Shown in pieces: positions 15,844-25,191 of a stretch of DNA of 64,000 nucleotides. The translations under genes were made by a program, and so were the position numbers. This stretch comes from Paenibacillus sp. FSL K6-1096 (GTDB taxonomy: Bacteria > Bacillota > Bacilli > Paenibacillales > Paenibacillaceae), in assembly GCF_037977055.1 (NCBI RefSeq), contig NZ_CP150274.1, positions 1,054,001-1,118,000 of the forward strand, in the 5' to 3' direction. Under the pieces are notes generated by a model that did not search any database, was not told the DNA's origin, and saw only the letters and a list, made by a program, of their open reading frames with translations. How positions within the stretch are numbered: position 1 is the stretch's first letter; each line of letters opens with the position of its first letter.

Positions 15844-16665
15844 CTAGGCACGTTCCTTCCCTGCGGGAAGCGGCCCGAGCAGCCCGGTGACCGCCTGCTC
15901 CACATCCGGCTGGCGCATCAGGTATTCCCCGACCAGCACACCGGTTGCCCGGGTCTCCCGCAGATAAGCGATATCCTCCGGACCGGCGATTCCGCTCTCA
16001 CTGATGACCGGAATGCCCTCCGGCAGCAGCCCGGCAAGCTCCGCTGTCGCTGAGAGCGAGGTCTCGAAGGTCTTCAGGTTCCGGTTGTTGATGCCAAGCA
16101 GCACCCCGGGGTGCTTGGCCTTGCCGGTCGCCAGCACCATCTCCAGCTCGCTGCGGTCATGCACCTCAATCAGAATATCGAGCCCAAGCCCGGCAGCCGT
16201 GTCGGTAAATGAGCTTAGCTGTTCCGGGGTCAGAATGGCGGCAATCAGCAGAATCGCGTCCGCACCCAGCAGCCTGGCCTCATAGATCTGCTTCTCATCG
16301 ATGATGAAGTCTTTGCGCAGCAGCGGAAGCTTCACTGCCTCTCTTACCTGCTGCAGATACTGCCCGCTGCCCTGGAAATACTCGCTGTCCGTCAGCACGG
16401 ACAGGCAATCCGCCCCGCCCGCTTCATAGCCTCTGGCAATCGCCACCGGGTCGAAATCGGCGCGGATCAGCCCTTTGGACGGCGATGCCTTTTTCACCTC
16501 GGCAATCAGGCCCATCTCCCGGTTCCGCCGCTCTGTTAGTGCAGCACGGAAGCCTCTGGTGGCCGGCAGCCCGGCAATCGCCCGCTGCGCCTCCTCTATC
16601 GTCAATGTCTGGGCTAACGCTTCGACTTCCTTCTGTTTGGTCGCTACAATCCGGTCAAGATACAT
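15844..16665 (-). CDS. trpC: Indole-3-glycerol phosphate synthase TrpC
   Basis: A 273-residue TIM barrel. Active-site motifs include VKKASPSKG, the lysine in LLRKDFI, GADAILLI, and NNRNL. A TTG two codons upstream is possible, but the ATG at 16665 is 6 nt from AAAGGAGC and is preferred. Its 5' end overlaps the trpD 3' end by 11 bp. Confidence 0.94.
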   Translation of the reverse strand: MYLDRIVATKQKEVEALAQTLTIEEAQRAIAGLPATRGFRAALTERRNREMGLIAEVKKASPSKGLIRADFDPVAIARGYEAGGADCLSVLTDSEYFQGSGQYLQQVREAVKLPLLRKDFIIDEKQIYEARLLGADAILLIAAILTPEQLSSFTDTAAGLGLDILIEVHDRSELEMVLATGKAKHPGVLLGINNRNLKTFETSLSATAELAGLLPEGIPVISESGIAGPEDIAYLRETRATGVLVGEYLMRQPDVEQAVTGLLGPLPAGKERA

Positions 16666-17695
16666 AATCAAGCTCCTTTGTCATCGCTTTAAGCTGTTCC
16701 AGCTTGTGAAGTGCGGCACCTGAATCCACGACCGCTCTTGCGCGGTCCACGCCTTCTCTCAGTGTGTCAGCCAGACCGGCTACATAGATACAAGCTCCGG
16801 CATTGGCTAATACAATATCCCGGTATGGATTCATCTGCCCTTCCAGTACGGAAGTGATGATCGCGGCATTCTCGGCGGCATCGCCGCCCATTACATCCTC
16901 CAGCGGATGCTGGCTGAGACCCAGCTCCTGCGGCGTAATCTCATAGGTAGTGACAACGCCCTGCTTCAATTCGGAGACCTGGGTCGGTGCCGAGATGCTG
17001 ATCTCATCCAGTCCGTCCAGGCTGCTGACGATCATCGCCCGCTTGGAGCCGAGCTCGCCCAGCACTTTAGCCACCGTCTCCGTCTTGTTGCGGTCATAAA
17101 TGCCCATTAGCTGGCGGTCTGCGCCTGCCGGATTGGTCAGCGGGCCCAGCATATTGAATACGGTCCGCACACCCAGCTCACGCCGGGGAGCAGCGGCATG
17201 CCGCATCGAAGGATGATAGATTTGCGCGAACAGGAAGCAGATGCCGATGCTGTCGAGACATTGCCGCGCCTGCTCCGCGTTCAGGTGAATATTGACGCCC
17301 AGCGCCTCCAGTACATCCGCGCTGCCCGCTCTGCCGGAAGCCGAGCGGTTGCCGTGCTTCGCTACCCGGACCGAAGCAGCGGAGGAGATGATCGCCGAAG
17401 CGGTGGAGATATTGAATTTGTGGATGCCGGAGCCGCCCGTGCCGCAGGTATCCAGCAGCTGGCTGCGCTCCGTCACGACGTGCGTACCAAAGCCGCGCAT
17501 CGCTTCTGCGAAGCCGGTTATTTCTTCGACGGTCTCCCCTTTGATCCGCAGTGCGGCCAGCAGCGCACCGATCTGCGCGGGAGACGCCGCTCCCTCCATA
17601 ATTGTGCCCATGATCTCGCGCGCCTGCGCGCGTGTAAGATCCTTACCCTCGATTAATCCGGCGATTCCTGTTTGTATTAACTGGCTTGCTTCCAT
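16655..17695 (-). CDS. trpD: Anthranilate phosphoribosyltransferase TrpD
   Basis: A 346-residue enzyme that transfers phosphoribosyl from PRPP to anthranilate. The DTCGTGG motif, KHGNRSASG, and the downstream magnesium-site acidic pair are present. The frame extends 32 codons further upstream, but the ATG at 17695 follows AGGAGGATACCCACT and starts the canonical helix. No glutamine amidotransferase (trpG) lies in the operon, so ammonia for TrpE is expected to come from a pabA/trpG elsewhere, as in Bacillus. Confidence 0.95.
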   Translation of the reverse strand: MEASQLIQTGIAGLIEGKDLTRAQAREIMGTIMEGAASPAQIGALLAALRIKGETVEEITGFAEAMRGFGTHVVTERSQLLDTCGTGGSGIHKFNISTASAIISSAASVRVAKHGNRSASGRAGSADVLEALGVNIHLNAEQARQCLDSIGICFLFAQIYHPSMRHAAAPRRELGVRTVFNMLGPLTNPAGADRQLMGIYDRNKTETVAKVLGELGSKRAMIVSSLDGLDEISISAPTQVSELKQGVVTTYEITPQELGLSQHPLEDVMGGDAAENAAIITSVLEGQMNPYRDIVLANAGACIYVAGLADTLREGVDRARAVVDSGAALHKLEQLKAMTKELDYVS

Positions 17696-17792
17696 AGTGG
17701 GTATCCTCCTAAAAGTTTTGTAGGCGGGGCTTCCTGAATCGGCTTCGTACAAAACTCGCTTCAGAAGCATCTGCTTAATAGTATGGAGCATT

Positions 17793-17815
17793 CTCTGCTC
17801 GGCTCATCTCAGCTT
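17793..17815 (-). promoter_or_regulatory. Short (G/A)AG triplet run in the trpE-trpD gap
   Basis: On the minus strand AAG CT GAG AT GAG CC GAG CA GAG gives five in-register NAG triplets with 2-nt spacers, just after the trpE stop. This is the spacing TRAP recognises, but five triplets is short. It may be a weak site or chance. Confidence 0.3.
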
Positions 17816-17824
17816 GCTGCCGGC

Positions 17825-19378
17825 TTACGGGGTGTATTCGTACATATAATCCTGGTTAATGACCTGCTTTTCTTTGACCTCGGCCGGGAACATCGCCTCC
17901 GCCATGCGGATCGCCTTCAGCATCCCCTTGGCCTTGTTCACCGTCTCCTCATATTCCTTCTCCGGCACGGAGTCCCAGACAATCCCCGCCCCGGCCTGCA
18001 CATAAGCCCGGCCCTTGCGGAAGATAATCGTGCGGATCGTAATGCAGGAGTCCATGTTCCCGGAGAAGCCGAGATACCCGATCGCTCCGGCATACGCGCC
18101 GCGGGCCTCCCGCTCCAGCTCGGCGATAATCTCCATCGCCCGCAGCTTCGGTGCTCCCGAGACCGTCCCCGCCGGCAGGCAGGAGAGGAAAGCATTGAAG
18201 AAATCCTTATCCTCAGCCAGCGTTCCGGTAACATTCGAGACCAGGTGCATCACATGTGAATATTTCTCAATCTCCATGAAGGAATTGCATTTCACCGTAC
18301 CGAACTTCGACACCCGGCCCAGATCGTTGCGGCCCAGATCGACGAGCATCAGATGCTCAGCGCGTTCCTTCTCATCCTCCATCAGCTCGGCGGCGAGCTG
18401 ATGATCCTCGGCCGGGGTCGCGCCGCGCGGCCGGGTTCCGGCAATCGGCCGGGTCTCGACCCGCCCGCCGTCCACCTTGACCAGCGCTTCCGGGGACGTT
18501 CCGACAATGATCTCCTCATCCATTTTGAGATAATACATATAAGGTGAAGGATTCAGGGTGCGGAGCATCCGGTACACATGCAGCGGGGAGACCTCTGTCT
18601 CAATGTGCATCCGCTGCGACAGCACCACCTGGAAAATGTCGCCGGCCCGGATATATTCCTTCGCCTGCTCCACATTGCTCATATACTGCTCCTTGGTAAC
18701 GTTGGAATGAATCTCGCCCAGCTCAATATCCTGCGGAATGCTGCGGCGGTTCACATTCTCCTTCGGCCCTTCCTTCTGCAGCTCCTCTGCCATATTCTCC
18801 AGACGCCGGCTCAGTTCTTCATAGGCTGCGCGGATATCCGAATCGGTATCGCCGTCCTTGATATGCAGATTGCCTACCAGCAGAATCTGCTGCTTCACAT
18901 GATCGAACACGATAATCCGGTCACAGAACATGAAGCGGATATCATCCATATTCAGATCATCCAGCGCATGGGCGGGCAGCTTCTCATAATACTGCAGCAG
19001 ATCGTATCCGAAGAATCCGATGGCTCCGCCCGTGAATGGCGGCATCCCGTCCAGCTTCGGACTGCGGTAGGAGCGGAGCAGCGCTTTGAGCTCCTCTACA
19101 GGCTTGCCCTTAAGCTCTCTTTTCTCGCCGCCGGTCTCAACGTGGATCAGCCCTTTTTTGCCGGAGATCATCAGGAACGGATCACTGCCGATGAAGGAGT
19201 AACGCGCCCACTGAACGCCGCCTTCTACACTCTCCAGCAGAAATGCGCGATCCTGCCCGGCAAACCGCTGGAACAGGCGGATCGGTGTCTCCATATCGGC
19301 CAGCAGTCTTGTAACGACAGGGATCAGATTGTATTCGCGCGACAGCGACACCACTTCTTCAATGCTCGGATTCGTCAC
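17825..19378 (-). CDS. trpE: Anthranilate synthase component I TrpE
   Basis: A 517-residue chorismate-using enzyme that makes anthranilate with the amidotransferase subunit. The N-terminal half carries the tryptophan feedback box LLES in AFLLESVEGG. The C-terminal chorismate-binding domain has PIAGTRPRG and GTVSGAPK. The start is GTG at 19378, with TAGGAGG 8 nt upstream. It is the first trp gene after the TRAP-controlled leader. The 129-bp gap to trpD is unusually long for this operon. Confidence 0.95.
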   Translation of the reverse strand: MTNPSIEEVVSLSREYNLIPVVTRLLADMETPIRLFQRFAGQDRAFLLESVEGGVQWARYSFIGSDPFLMISGKKGLIHVETGGEKRELKGKPVEELKALLRSYRSPKLDGMPPFTGGAIGFFGYDLLQYYEKLPAHALDDLNMDDIRFMFCDRIIVFDHVKQQILLVGNLHIKDGDTDSDIRAAYEELSRRLENMAEELQKEGPKENVNRRSIPQDIELGEIHSNVTKEQYMSNVEQAKEYIRAGDIFQVVLSQRMHIETEVSPLHVYRMLRTLNPSPYMYYLKMDEEIIVGTSPEALVKVDGGRVETRPIAGTRPRGATPAEDHQLAAELMEDEKERAEHLMLVDLGRNDLGRVSKFGTVKCNSFMEIEKYSHVMHLVSNVTGTLAEDKDFFNAFLSCLPAGTVSGAPKLRAMEIIAELEREARGAYAGAIGYLGFSGNMDSCITIRTIIFRKGRAYVQAGAGIVWDSVPEKEYEETVNKAKGMLKAIRMAEAMFPAEVKEKQVINQDYMYEYTP

Positions 19379-19419
19379 TCGGGTAACCTCCTAGGGTCAT
19401 ATAGGTAATGTCCGAAATA

Positions 19420-19446
19420 CAGAAAAACCTCTACCGAAGTAGAGGT
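19420..19446 (-). terminator. trp operon attenuator hairpin
   Basis: ACCTCTAC (19427-19434), tetraloop, GTAGAGGT (19439-19446), followed by TTTTTCTG on the minus strand. It lies between the trp promoter and trpE, so it should stop transcription unless prevented. AAGCAGAGTT inside the triplet array is complementary at 8 of 10 positions to the 5' arm region and could form the antiterminator. Confidence 0.8.
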
Positions 19447-19618
19447 CTGTTGGTTAGTAGTATAAGAAATTCAAGCACGGACACGCATACACCAAATAGA
19501 ATACAGCACATTCCTGAAACAGGTACACATACGTATAGCACATGTGCAACTCATGCACCGTCACTATACAGGTCCCCTGCAAGAATCCTGCTCATCTCTG
19601 GTCTGCTGTTCAATCGTC

Positions 19619-19676
19619 CTGCACTCTGCTCAACTATACTCCACTCAACTCATCTAAACTCTGCTTCACTCGGCTA
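19619..19676 (-). promoter_or_regulatory. TRAP (MtrB) binding site of the trp leader
   Basis: On the minus strand eleven NAG triplets (seven GAG, three TAG, one AAG) lie at exactly 5-nt intervals from 19676 to 19624, followed in register by a CAG at 19619-19621. Eleven (G/U)AG repeats with 2-nt spacers match the 11-subunit TRAP ring. The encoded TRAP is in this window at 29919-30167. Binding in high tryptophan would favour the downstream terminator. Confidence 0.92.
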
Positions 19677-19681
19677 ACTTC

Positions 19682-19711
19682 ACTATACATGATGACGGTA
19701 GTCATTGACAA
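19682..19711 (-). promoter_or_regulatory. Candidate trpE promoter
   Basis: TTGTCA (19706-19711) and TATAGT (19682-19687) have an 18-bp spacer. The expected start falls near 19675, so the TRAP triplets would begin almost at the 5' end of the RNA. Together with the triplets and hairpin it accounts for the gene-free 19379-19729. Confidence 0.6.
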
Positions 19712-19729
19712 CCCCGCATTCGTAATTTA

Positions 19730-20101
19730 TTACTTGCTCTGTGAGAGATCCGGACGAAGCCGCTGAGCCTCATTCAGATAGACATGGCGGATATCGCGCT
19801 GGGATTTGTCTGTGTTCACCTGCACCATCAGGCGGATACAGTTCGGCAGGCTGCCCTTCACTGGAATCTCGACGGAGCACATCAGCGGAACCATCTCCCA
19901 GCCTTCGATCTCCCGGATCGCCCGCGCCGGAAAGGTTGCATCCAGGTCGGCGGTCATTGTAATCCATACACTGCAAATATCCTCGGCAATCACATCGTTG
20001 CGCTCCACGATCTCTCTGAGCAGCACAACCGTCTCACGTAAAATTTCGGTCTCATCATTCCGGGTTACAGTTGTCGCCCCGCGTATGCCCCGGTTCACCA
20101 T
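19730..20101 (-). CDS. aroH: Chorismate mutase AroH
   Basis: A 123-residue trimeric AroH-type chorismate mutase that converts chorismate to prephenate. The active-site arginines are in NRGIRGATT near the N-terminus and LPNCIRLMVQV near residue 90, with Cys in LMCSVEIPV. The start codon overlaps the aroB stop by 7 bp. It is followed by the trp promoter, so it can be the last gene of an aroF-aroB-aroH subunit of the supraoperon. Confidence 0.94.
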   Translation of the reverse strand: MVNRGIRGATTVTRNDETEILRETVVLLREIVERNDVIAEDICSVWITMTADLDATFPARAIREIEGWEMVPLMCSVEIPVKGSLPNCIRLMVQVNTDKSQRDIRHVYLNEAQRLRPDLSQSK

Positions 20102-21198
20102 GGGCTCCCCTCCTTCTTAAGCTGGGCTATAACCTCACGCACATCGCCCTGCTGCACATCCTTAATAATGCTGACCACACCAATCGCTTCCGGCACGATA
20201 AAAGTCAACTGCCCTTCCTTGAACTTCTTGTCATGCATCATCGCTTCCATCAGTTCTTCCTCGCTTACGTCCACAGGAAGTCTGGTCGGCAGAGACAGGG
20301 CTGAGAGCATCGACACCGTGTCCTCATAGATCGCTCTGTCCCGGCCCAGCTTCGCAGCCAGCAGCGCCGATCCGGCCATACCGATAGCAATAGCCTCTCC
20401 GTGGAGGAAGGTTCCGTAGCCGCCGACGGCTTCGATAGCATGACCAATTGTATGTCCAAGATTCAGAATTGCACGCTGCCCCTGCTCCCGCTCATCATTC
20501 CCGACCACATCCGCCTTAATGGCACATCCGCGCTCCAGTGCATATCCGAGCGCTTCAGGCTGGAGGGACAGCAATTCGTCCGCATGCTCCCGGCACCAGT
20601 AGGCGAACTCACGGTCGAGAATCAGACCATGCTTCACTACTTCAGCCAGGCCTGATGAGACTTGCCGGGGCGGAAGTGTCGCCAGCGTATCCAGATCATA
20701 CAGCACCATAGACGGCTGATAAAAGGCGCCCAGCATATTCTTGGCCAGCGGGTGGTTGACGGCCACCTTGCCGCCGACACTGCTGTCATGGGCAAGAATG
20801 GTCGTCGGAAGCTGCATGAACCCGATTCCCCGCATGTAAGACGCGGCGACGAATCCGGCCAGATCGCCTACGACTCCCCCGCCGAGCGCCAGCACCGCCG
20901 AGCTGCGGTCCAGCCCGGCCTGAATAGCTGTCGTAATGACTTCCTCATAGACGGCCAGCGATTTGGAGGCTTCCCCGGCCGGAAGGATGTGGCTGACCAC
21001 CGTATATCCGCTGCTGCGCAAGGATGCCTCCACCTTGGCCAGATACCGGGGAGCGACTTCACTGTCGCTGACCACGAGCAGCGGGCTGTGCTTCGCGAAT
21101 CCGGCTTCCCCGCAATACTCTCCGGTATGCTCCAGCAGGCCGCTGCCGATATGAATCGGGTAGGAGCGTTCGCCTAAATCTACCGTAATGCTGCGCAT
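20095..21198 (-). CDS. aroB: 3-Dehydroquinate synthase AroB
   Basis: A 367-residue NAD- and metal-dependent shikimate-pathway enzyme. The nucleotide loop is GGGVVGDLAGFVAA, metal ligands are the Glu in GLAEVVKHG and the histidines in NLGHTIGHAIE, and FLHGEA is present. It starts right after the aroF stop and overlaps aroH. Confidence 0.96.
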   Translation of the reverse strand: MRSITVDLGERSYPIHIGSGLLEHTGEYCGEAGFAKHSPLLVVSDSEVAPRYLAKVEASLRSSGYTVVSHILPAGEASKSLAVYEEVITTAIQAGLDRSSAVLALGGGVVGDLAGFVAASYMRGIGFMQLPTTILAHDSSVGGKVAVNHPLAKNMLGAFYQPSMVLYDLDTLATLPPRQVSSGLAEVVKHGLILDREFAYWCREHADELLSLQPEALGYALERGCAIKADVVGNDEREQGQRAILNLGHTIGHAIEAVGGYGTFLHGEAIAIGMAGSALLAAKLGRDRAIYEDTVSMLSALSLPTRLPVDVSEEELMEAMMHDKKFKEGQLTFIVPEAIGVVSIIKDVQQGDVREVIAQLKKEGSPW

Positions 21199-21199
21199 C

Positions 21200-22369
21200 T
21201 TAATAGCTCTCCAGCTGTGTCAGGTAATGATTGTAGTTGGCGCGGATCTCTTCCATGGAATCGCCGCCGAACTTGTCCAGGAACGCCTTGGCAATCTCCC
21301 AGGCCACGACACTCTCCAGCACGACGCAGGCAGCCGGAACGGCACAGGCATCCGAACGTTCCACCTGGGCTGTGAACGGCTCCTTCGTATCGATATCCAC
21401 GCTCTGCAGCGGCTTATACAGGGTAGGAATCGGCTTCATCACGCCGCGGACGACCACCGGCATTCCGTTGGTCATACCGCCCTCGAAGCCGCCGAGCCGG
21501 TTGCTTGCCCGGTAGTAGCCTCTGGAGGCTTCATACATGATCTCGTCATGAACCTGGGAGCCGCGCAGCTTGCCCGCCTCGAAGCCGATGCCTATCTCCA
21601 CGCCCTTGAAGGCATTGATCGAGACAACTGCTCCGGCAATGGCCGAATCCAGCTTGCGGTCCGACTGCACATGGCTGCCAAGGCCGACCGGCAGACCTTC
21701 GACGATACATTCCACAATCCCGCCGACAGAGTCGCCTTCCTCCTTGATCTTGTCTATGTAGGCCTCCATCTTCTTCTCGGTTTCCTTATCGACCACCCGC
21801 ACAGAGGATTCCTCGGTCTGCGCAATCAGCTCATCCACGGAGAGCTGGTTCGCCGGCGCTTCGATTTCACCGATGCGGATTACCTGTCCGGCAATCTTCA
21901 CACCGAAGGCTGCAAGGAACTGGCGGGCTACTGCGCCGACAGCTACTCTGGCCGCCGTCTCCCGGGCGCTGGAGCGCTCCAGAACGTTGCGCAGATCCGT
22001 CAGATTATACTTGAGGCCGCCGTTCAGGTCAGCATGTCCCGGACGCGGACGGTTCACCCGGCGTTTCTCTTCATCGCTGCCCGGAACGGGCTCAATATTC
22101 ATGATATTTCTCCAGTGGGTCCAGTCCTTGTTCTCCACGACAAGCGCAACCGGGGCCCCGGTGGTATACCCGTGGCGCACACCGCCTACAATCTGGGCAG
22201 TATCCTTCTCAATCTGCATCCGCCGTCCGCGGCCGTAGCCCTTCTGTCTGCGGTGCAGCTGGAAATTAAGCGCTTCGAAATCAATCGTCAAATTACTGGG
22301 CAACCCTTCAATAATGGCAGTAAGCTGGGGGCCGTGCGTTTCCCCCGCTGTCAAATAGCGTAAACTCAT
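21200..22369 (-). CDS. aroC: Chorismate synthase AroC (AroF in Bacillus usage)
   Basis: A 389-residue FMN-dependent enzyme giving chorismate. Signatures include GETHGPQL at the N-terminus, RPGHAD, and the basic [12 protein letters not shown] region. The ATG at 22369 follows AAGGGGG; an in-frame start six codons upstream lacks a site. It opens the supraoperon behind a good promoter. Chorismate from it supplies the trp, tyr and (via MqnA) menaquinone branches encoded nearby. Confidence 0.96.
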   Translation of the reverse strand: MSLRYLTAGETHGPQLTAIIEGLPSNLTIDFEALNFQLHRRQKGYGRGRRMQIEKDTAQIVGGVRHGYTTGAPVALVVENKDWTHWRNIMNIEPVPGSDEEKRRVNRPRPGHADLNGGLKYNLTDLRNVLERSSARETAARVAVGAVARQFLAAFGVKIAGQVIRIGEIEAPANQLSVDELIAQTEESSVRVVDKETEKKMEAYIDKIKEEGDSVGGIVECIVEGLPVGLGSHVQSDRKLDSAIAGAVVSINAFKGVEIGIGFEAGKLRGSQVHDEIMYEASRGYYRASNRLGGFEGGMTNGMPVVVRGVMKPIPTLYKPLQSVDIDTKEPFTAQVERSDACAVPAACVVLESVVAWEIAKAFLDKFGGDSMEEIRANYNHYLTQLESY

Positions 22370-22430
22370 GCTGCGTTCCCCCTTCACACTTTTGGACTGT
22401 AAACCGCTAAAATCTTAAATGTCTTTGCTT

Positions 22431-22459
22431 ATTATAGTATAGGCTCCCGGCTTTGACAA
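22431..22459 (-). promoter_or_regulatory. Sigma-A promoter of the aromatic supraoperon
   Basis: TTGTCA (22454-22459), 17-bp spacer, TATAAT (22431-22436), 62 bp upstream of the aroC start codon. Confidence 0.75.
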
Positions 22460-22498
22460 GAAAGCAGTAACGCTTCCGGCCTGCCCCTATTATAAGAA

Positions 22499-22537
22499 CA
22501 GCGCCGCTTCTGCTCAATCGAGCAGACAACGGCGCTG
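22499..22537 (-). terminator. Terminator-like double hairpin before the aromatic operon
   Basis: CAGCGCCG (22499-22506) pairs with CGGCGCTG (22530-22537) around an inner TCTGCTC/GAGCAGA stem. On the minus strand it is followed by TTCTTAT, a weak T-run. It separates the small HTH-like gene from the aroC promoter. Confidence 0.6.
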
Positions 22538-22552
22538 CCTGTGCGTCTCCGT

Positions 22553-22726
22553 TCAGGAGCCTGTCTCCAGGCTGTCATTCTCCGGTGCAGGACGGCGGAC
22601 GGATCTGCCCTCTTCCAAGGCAAGCAGACTCTGCAGCTGCCGCTCCTCCATTCCGAGAATCTGCCCGCATTCGCGGACCGTAAGGAAACCTCGTTGGTAT
22701 GCGGTGATGACCTTGCTTTTGTCCAT
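22553..22726 (-). CDS. Small HTH-like protein of unknown function
   Basis: A 57-residue protein starting MDKSKVITAYQRGFLTVREC. The segment GFLTVRECGQILGMEERQLQ looks like a helix-turn-helix, and the tail is charged and disordered. The ATG at 22726 follows AAAGGTC. It lies between cheR and aroC with its own terminator. I cannot name a family. A regulator of neighbouring genes is possible but unsupported. Confidence 0.55.
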   Translation of the reverse strand: MDKSKVITAYQRGFLTVRECGQILGMEERQLQSLLALEEGRSVRRPAPENDSLETGS

Positions 22727-22836
22727 CTGGGTTAACGACCTTTCACTTGGCGTAAGGTTCCTGCTAATTCCCAGTATCACTTATAATTAACCAAATTATA
22801 CCTCCGCAACCTTAAGGCATAGTCAGACAGAGCGCT

Positions 22837-23640
22837 TTACTTCTTGCGGTAGAAGAAGGTCTCCGTAGACTCGAAGCCGTATTGCGCAGGCGTGAAAATC
22901 TGTTCGGTGCTGCCCACAAACAGATAGCCGCCGGGTCTGAGACTGGACGAGAATTTGTGGTACAGCTTATTCTTCGCTTCCTCTGTGAAATAGATCATGA
23001 CGTTGCGGCAGATAATCAGGTCAAAGCCTTCATCGAATTTGTCCAGCAGCAGATTCTGCTTGCGGAAGTCAATATTCTTCTTCAGTCCGTCACTGACCTT
23101 GAACACCGGACCATCCGGTGTGAAATAACGCTCAGCCACATCCTTCGGCACATCCTTCAGGGAGCGTTCCAGATACAGTCCCTGCTTGGCCTTGGCCAAG
23201 GCGCCGTCGTCAATATCGGTTGCCAGAATGCCGGTCTGGCTGAGAATATTTTTATCCGAGAGAATCATTGCCAGCGTATACGGCTCTTCTCCGGTCGAGC
23301 AGGCAGCGCTCCACAGCTTCAACCGGCGGCCCGAACGCTGCAGCTCCGGCAGAATAACATCCCTGAGCACCTCCCAGCGGTTCGGATTGCGCCAGAATTC
23401 AGAGACGTTAATCGTCATGCGGTCGAGAAATTCATAGAAGAGAGCCTTGTCCTTCATCATTGCTGCAAAAAATTCATTAAACGTATGAAATCCGTTCTTC
23501 ATGCGCAGGGTGGTCAGGCGGCGCTTCATCTGGGCTTCCTTGTACTGGGCCAGATCAATTCCGGTGCTCTGCTTGACATTATGAATAAACCCGGCGTAGT
23601 CCGGGTCCGGGGCTACCGGGGATGCTTCACGTTCAGCCAT
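22837..23640 (-). CDS. cheR: Chemotaxis protein methyltransferase CheR
   Basis: A 267-residue SAM-dependent glutamate methyltransferase acting on chemoreceptors. An N-terminal helical CheR_N domain (with RRLTTLR) is followed by the Rossmann domain with SAACSTGEEPYT for SAM and CRNVMIYF. No C-terminal pentapeptide-binding beta extension is evident beyond the usual one. It sits between ndk and the aromatic operon as in Bacillus, far from other che genes. A chemoreceptor is encoded at 53.2 kb in this window. Confidence 0.95.
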   Translation of the reverse strand: MAEREASPVAPDPDYAGFIHNVKQSTGIDLAQYKEAQMKRRLTTLRMKNGFHTFNEFFAAMMKDKALFYEFLDRMTINVSEFWRNPNRWEVLRDVILPELQRSGRRLKLWSAACSTGEEPYTLAMILSDKNILSQTGILATDIDDGALAKAKQGLYLERSLKDVPKDVAERYFTPDGPVFKVSDGLKKNIDFRKQNLLLDKFDEGFDLIICRNVMIYFTEEAKNKLYHKFSSSLRPGGYLFVGSTEQIFTPAQYGFESTETFFYRKK

Positions 23641-23667
23641 AATCGTTCTCCTGTCTCCCGCCGGATG

Positions 23668-24111
23668 TTACATCCAGGCTGCAATGTCTTTGTTATACTG
23701 CGCCAGCTCATCCGGAGCGAAGAAATTGGCGATTTCACGTGCTGCGCTTTCCGGCGAATCCGATCCGTGGATCAGATTAAGCGGAGTATGGCTCGCGTAA
23801 TCCCCGCGGATCGTGCCGGGCAGAGCTTCCCCGACCTTGGTCTTGCCGATCAGCAGACGCGACAAGGCAATGACATCATCACCTTCCCACACCATAGCGA
23901 ACACTGGACCGGAGGTAATGAAGCCCACCAGCTCCGGGAAGAAATCCTTGCCCTCATGCTCGGCATAATGCTTCTTGGCCTGCGCTTCGGTTACGGTAAT
24001 CAGCTTAGCCGCCACCAGCTTGAAGCCCTTATCCTCCAGGCGGGCGACAATCCGCCCGATTAATCCGCGTTGTACCCCATCCGGCTTGATCATCAGATAT
24101 GTCTGTTCCAT
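23668..24111 (-). CDS. ndk: Nucleoside diphosphate kinase Ndk
   Basis: A 147-residue NDK that swaps the gamma phosphate among NTPs. It starts [19 protein letters not shown], and the phospho-histidine is in [12 protein letters not shown]. The ATG at 24111 follows GGAGAGTG; the frame-extended start is rejected. It lies between hepT and cheR, the order seen in Bacillus. Confidence 0.96.
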   Translation of the reverse strand: MEQTYLMIKPDGVQRGLIGRIVARLEDKGFKLVAAKLITVTEAQAKKHYAEHEGKDFFPELVGFITSGPVFAMVWEGDDVIALSRLLIGKTKVGEALPGTIRGDYASHTPLNLIHGSDSPESAAREIANFFAPDELAQYNKDIAAWM

Positions 24112-24222
24112 AACGTCACTCTCCATTTTCGCTTAATCTTCATGACTCTGCTGAGTGTATGGTCTGATATTATCAGAAACCCCGGCATCTGTGAACGTTA
24201 ATTTATGAGGCCATCTCTAACC

Positions 24223-25191
24223 CTAGTAAGCGCGTCCGGTTACAAAAAAAGCGATGTCGCGCAAATTGCGCTTGGTCCGGTTGCCCGGCAGCTGATCCAG
24301 CGCCTCCAGCGCTTTGGCAATATACCTGGAAGCCAGCTCCTCCGCGCGGGATATTCCGTCTCCCGAGAGGATCATGTCGATCGCCCGGCCCACTCCCCTG
24401 CTGCCTTCGCGAATCCGGTCCAGTTCCTCCAGCAGTCCGGCGCGGAGCCGCTCATCCTGCAGGCTGTAGATGACCGGAAGGGTGATATTCCCCTGCCGCA
24501 TGTCACTTCCCGGCGGCTTGCCGATTTGCTTCTCTGTTCCGGAGAGATCGAGCAGATCATCACGGATCTGGAACGCCATGCCCACGTTGTATCCGTAATT
24601 ATAGAGCAGCCGTGCGGTCTCCTGCCCCGCATCTGCCGCCAGGGCGCCAAGCTGGCAGCTGACGGCAATCAGCAGTGCGGTCTTGCGGCGGATTCTCCGC
24701 AGATAGTGGCGCACGCTCTGCCCGCTGTTGAAGAAATCGCGGATCTGCTCCATCTCTCCGATGGACATCTCTACCATAGCTTTGGAAAGGATCTGATGAA
24801 TCTGGGGATTCTTCAGCCCCGAGGTCATCACCAAAGCCTTGGCATAGATATAATCACCCGTATACATGGCGATCTTGTCGCCCCATTTCGCCTTGACGGT
24901 AGGCTCGCCGCGCCGCAGCTCTGCATCGTCAATGACATCATCATGAACCAGCGAGGCGCTGTGGATCAGCTCCAGCGGAATGGCAACACGCTTCAGCTTG
25001 TCGAGGTCGTACTCACCGAACTTGCCGCCCATCAGCACAAAAACCGGACGCAGGCGCTTCCCTCCCGCCTTGAGCAGATGCAGCGAGGTCTCGGTCAGCA
25101 GCTCATCGTCCCCCTGGACACTGCGGTAGAGCTCTTTCTCAATCTGATCCATATCTTTGTTCAGCAAGCCGAAAATTTGCATTCGCTTCAT
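24223..25191 (-). CDS. hepT: Heptaprenyl diphosphate synthase component II HepT
   Basis: A 322-residue trans-prenyltransferase, the catalytic half of the two-part enzyme that makes the menaquinone side chain. The two aspartate-rich motifs are HDDVIDDAE (first) and RDDLLD (second), with GGKRLRP early in the protein. The ATG at 25191 overlaps the mqnA stop as ATGA and is preferred over an ATG three codons downstream. Its partner subunit HepS is at the front of the same operon. Confidence 0.92.
   Translation of the reverse strand: MKRMQIFGLLNKDMDQIEKELYRSVQGDDELLTETSLHLLKAGGKRLRPVFVLMGGKFGEYDLDKLKRVAIPLELIHSASLVHDDVIDDAELRRGEPTVKAKWGDKIAMYTGDYIYAKALVMTSGLKNPQIHQILSKAMVEMSIGEMEQIRDFFNSGQSVRHYLRRIRRKTALLIAVSCQLGALAADAGQETARLLYNYGYNVGMAFQIRDDLLDLSGTEKQIGKPPGSDMRQGNITLPVIYSLQDERLRAGLLEELDRIREGSRGVGRAIDMILSGDGISRAEELASRYIAKALEALDQLPGNRTKRNLRDIAFFVTGRAY

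Noticed and set aside
19450..19560. Trp leader peptide controlling classical attenuation
   Set aside because: A short frame in the leader contains only one Trp codon and no ribosome binding site. The TRAP triplets explain regulation.
19379..19729. T-box upstream of trpE
   Set aside because: The conserved AGGGTGG T-box sequence is absent from this leader; it is present only upstream of serA.
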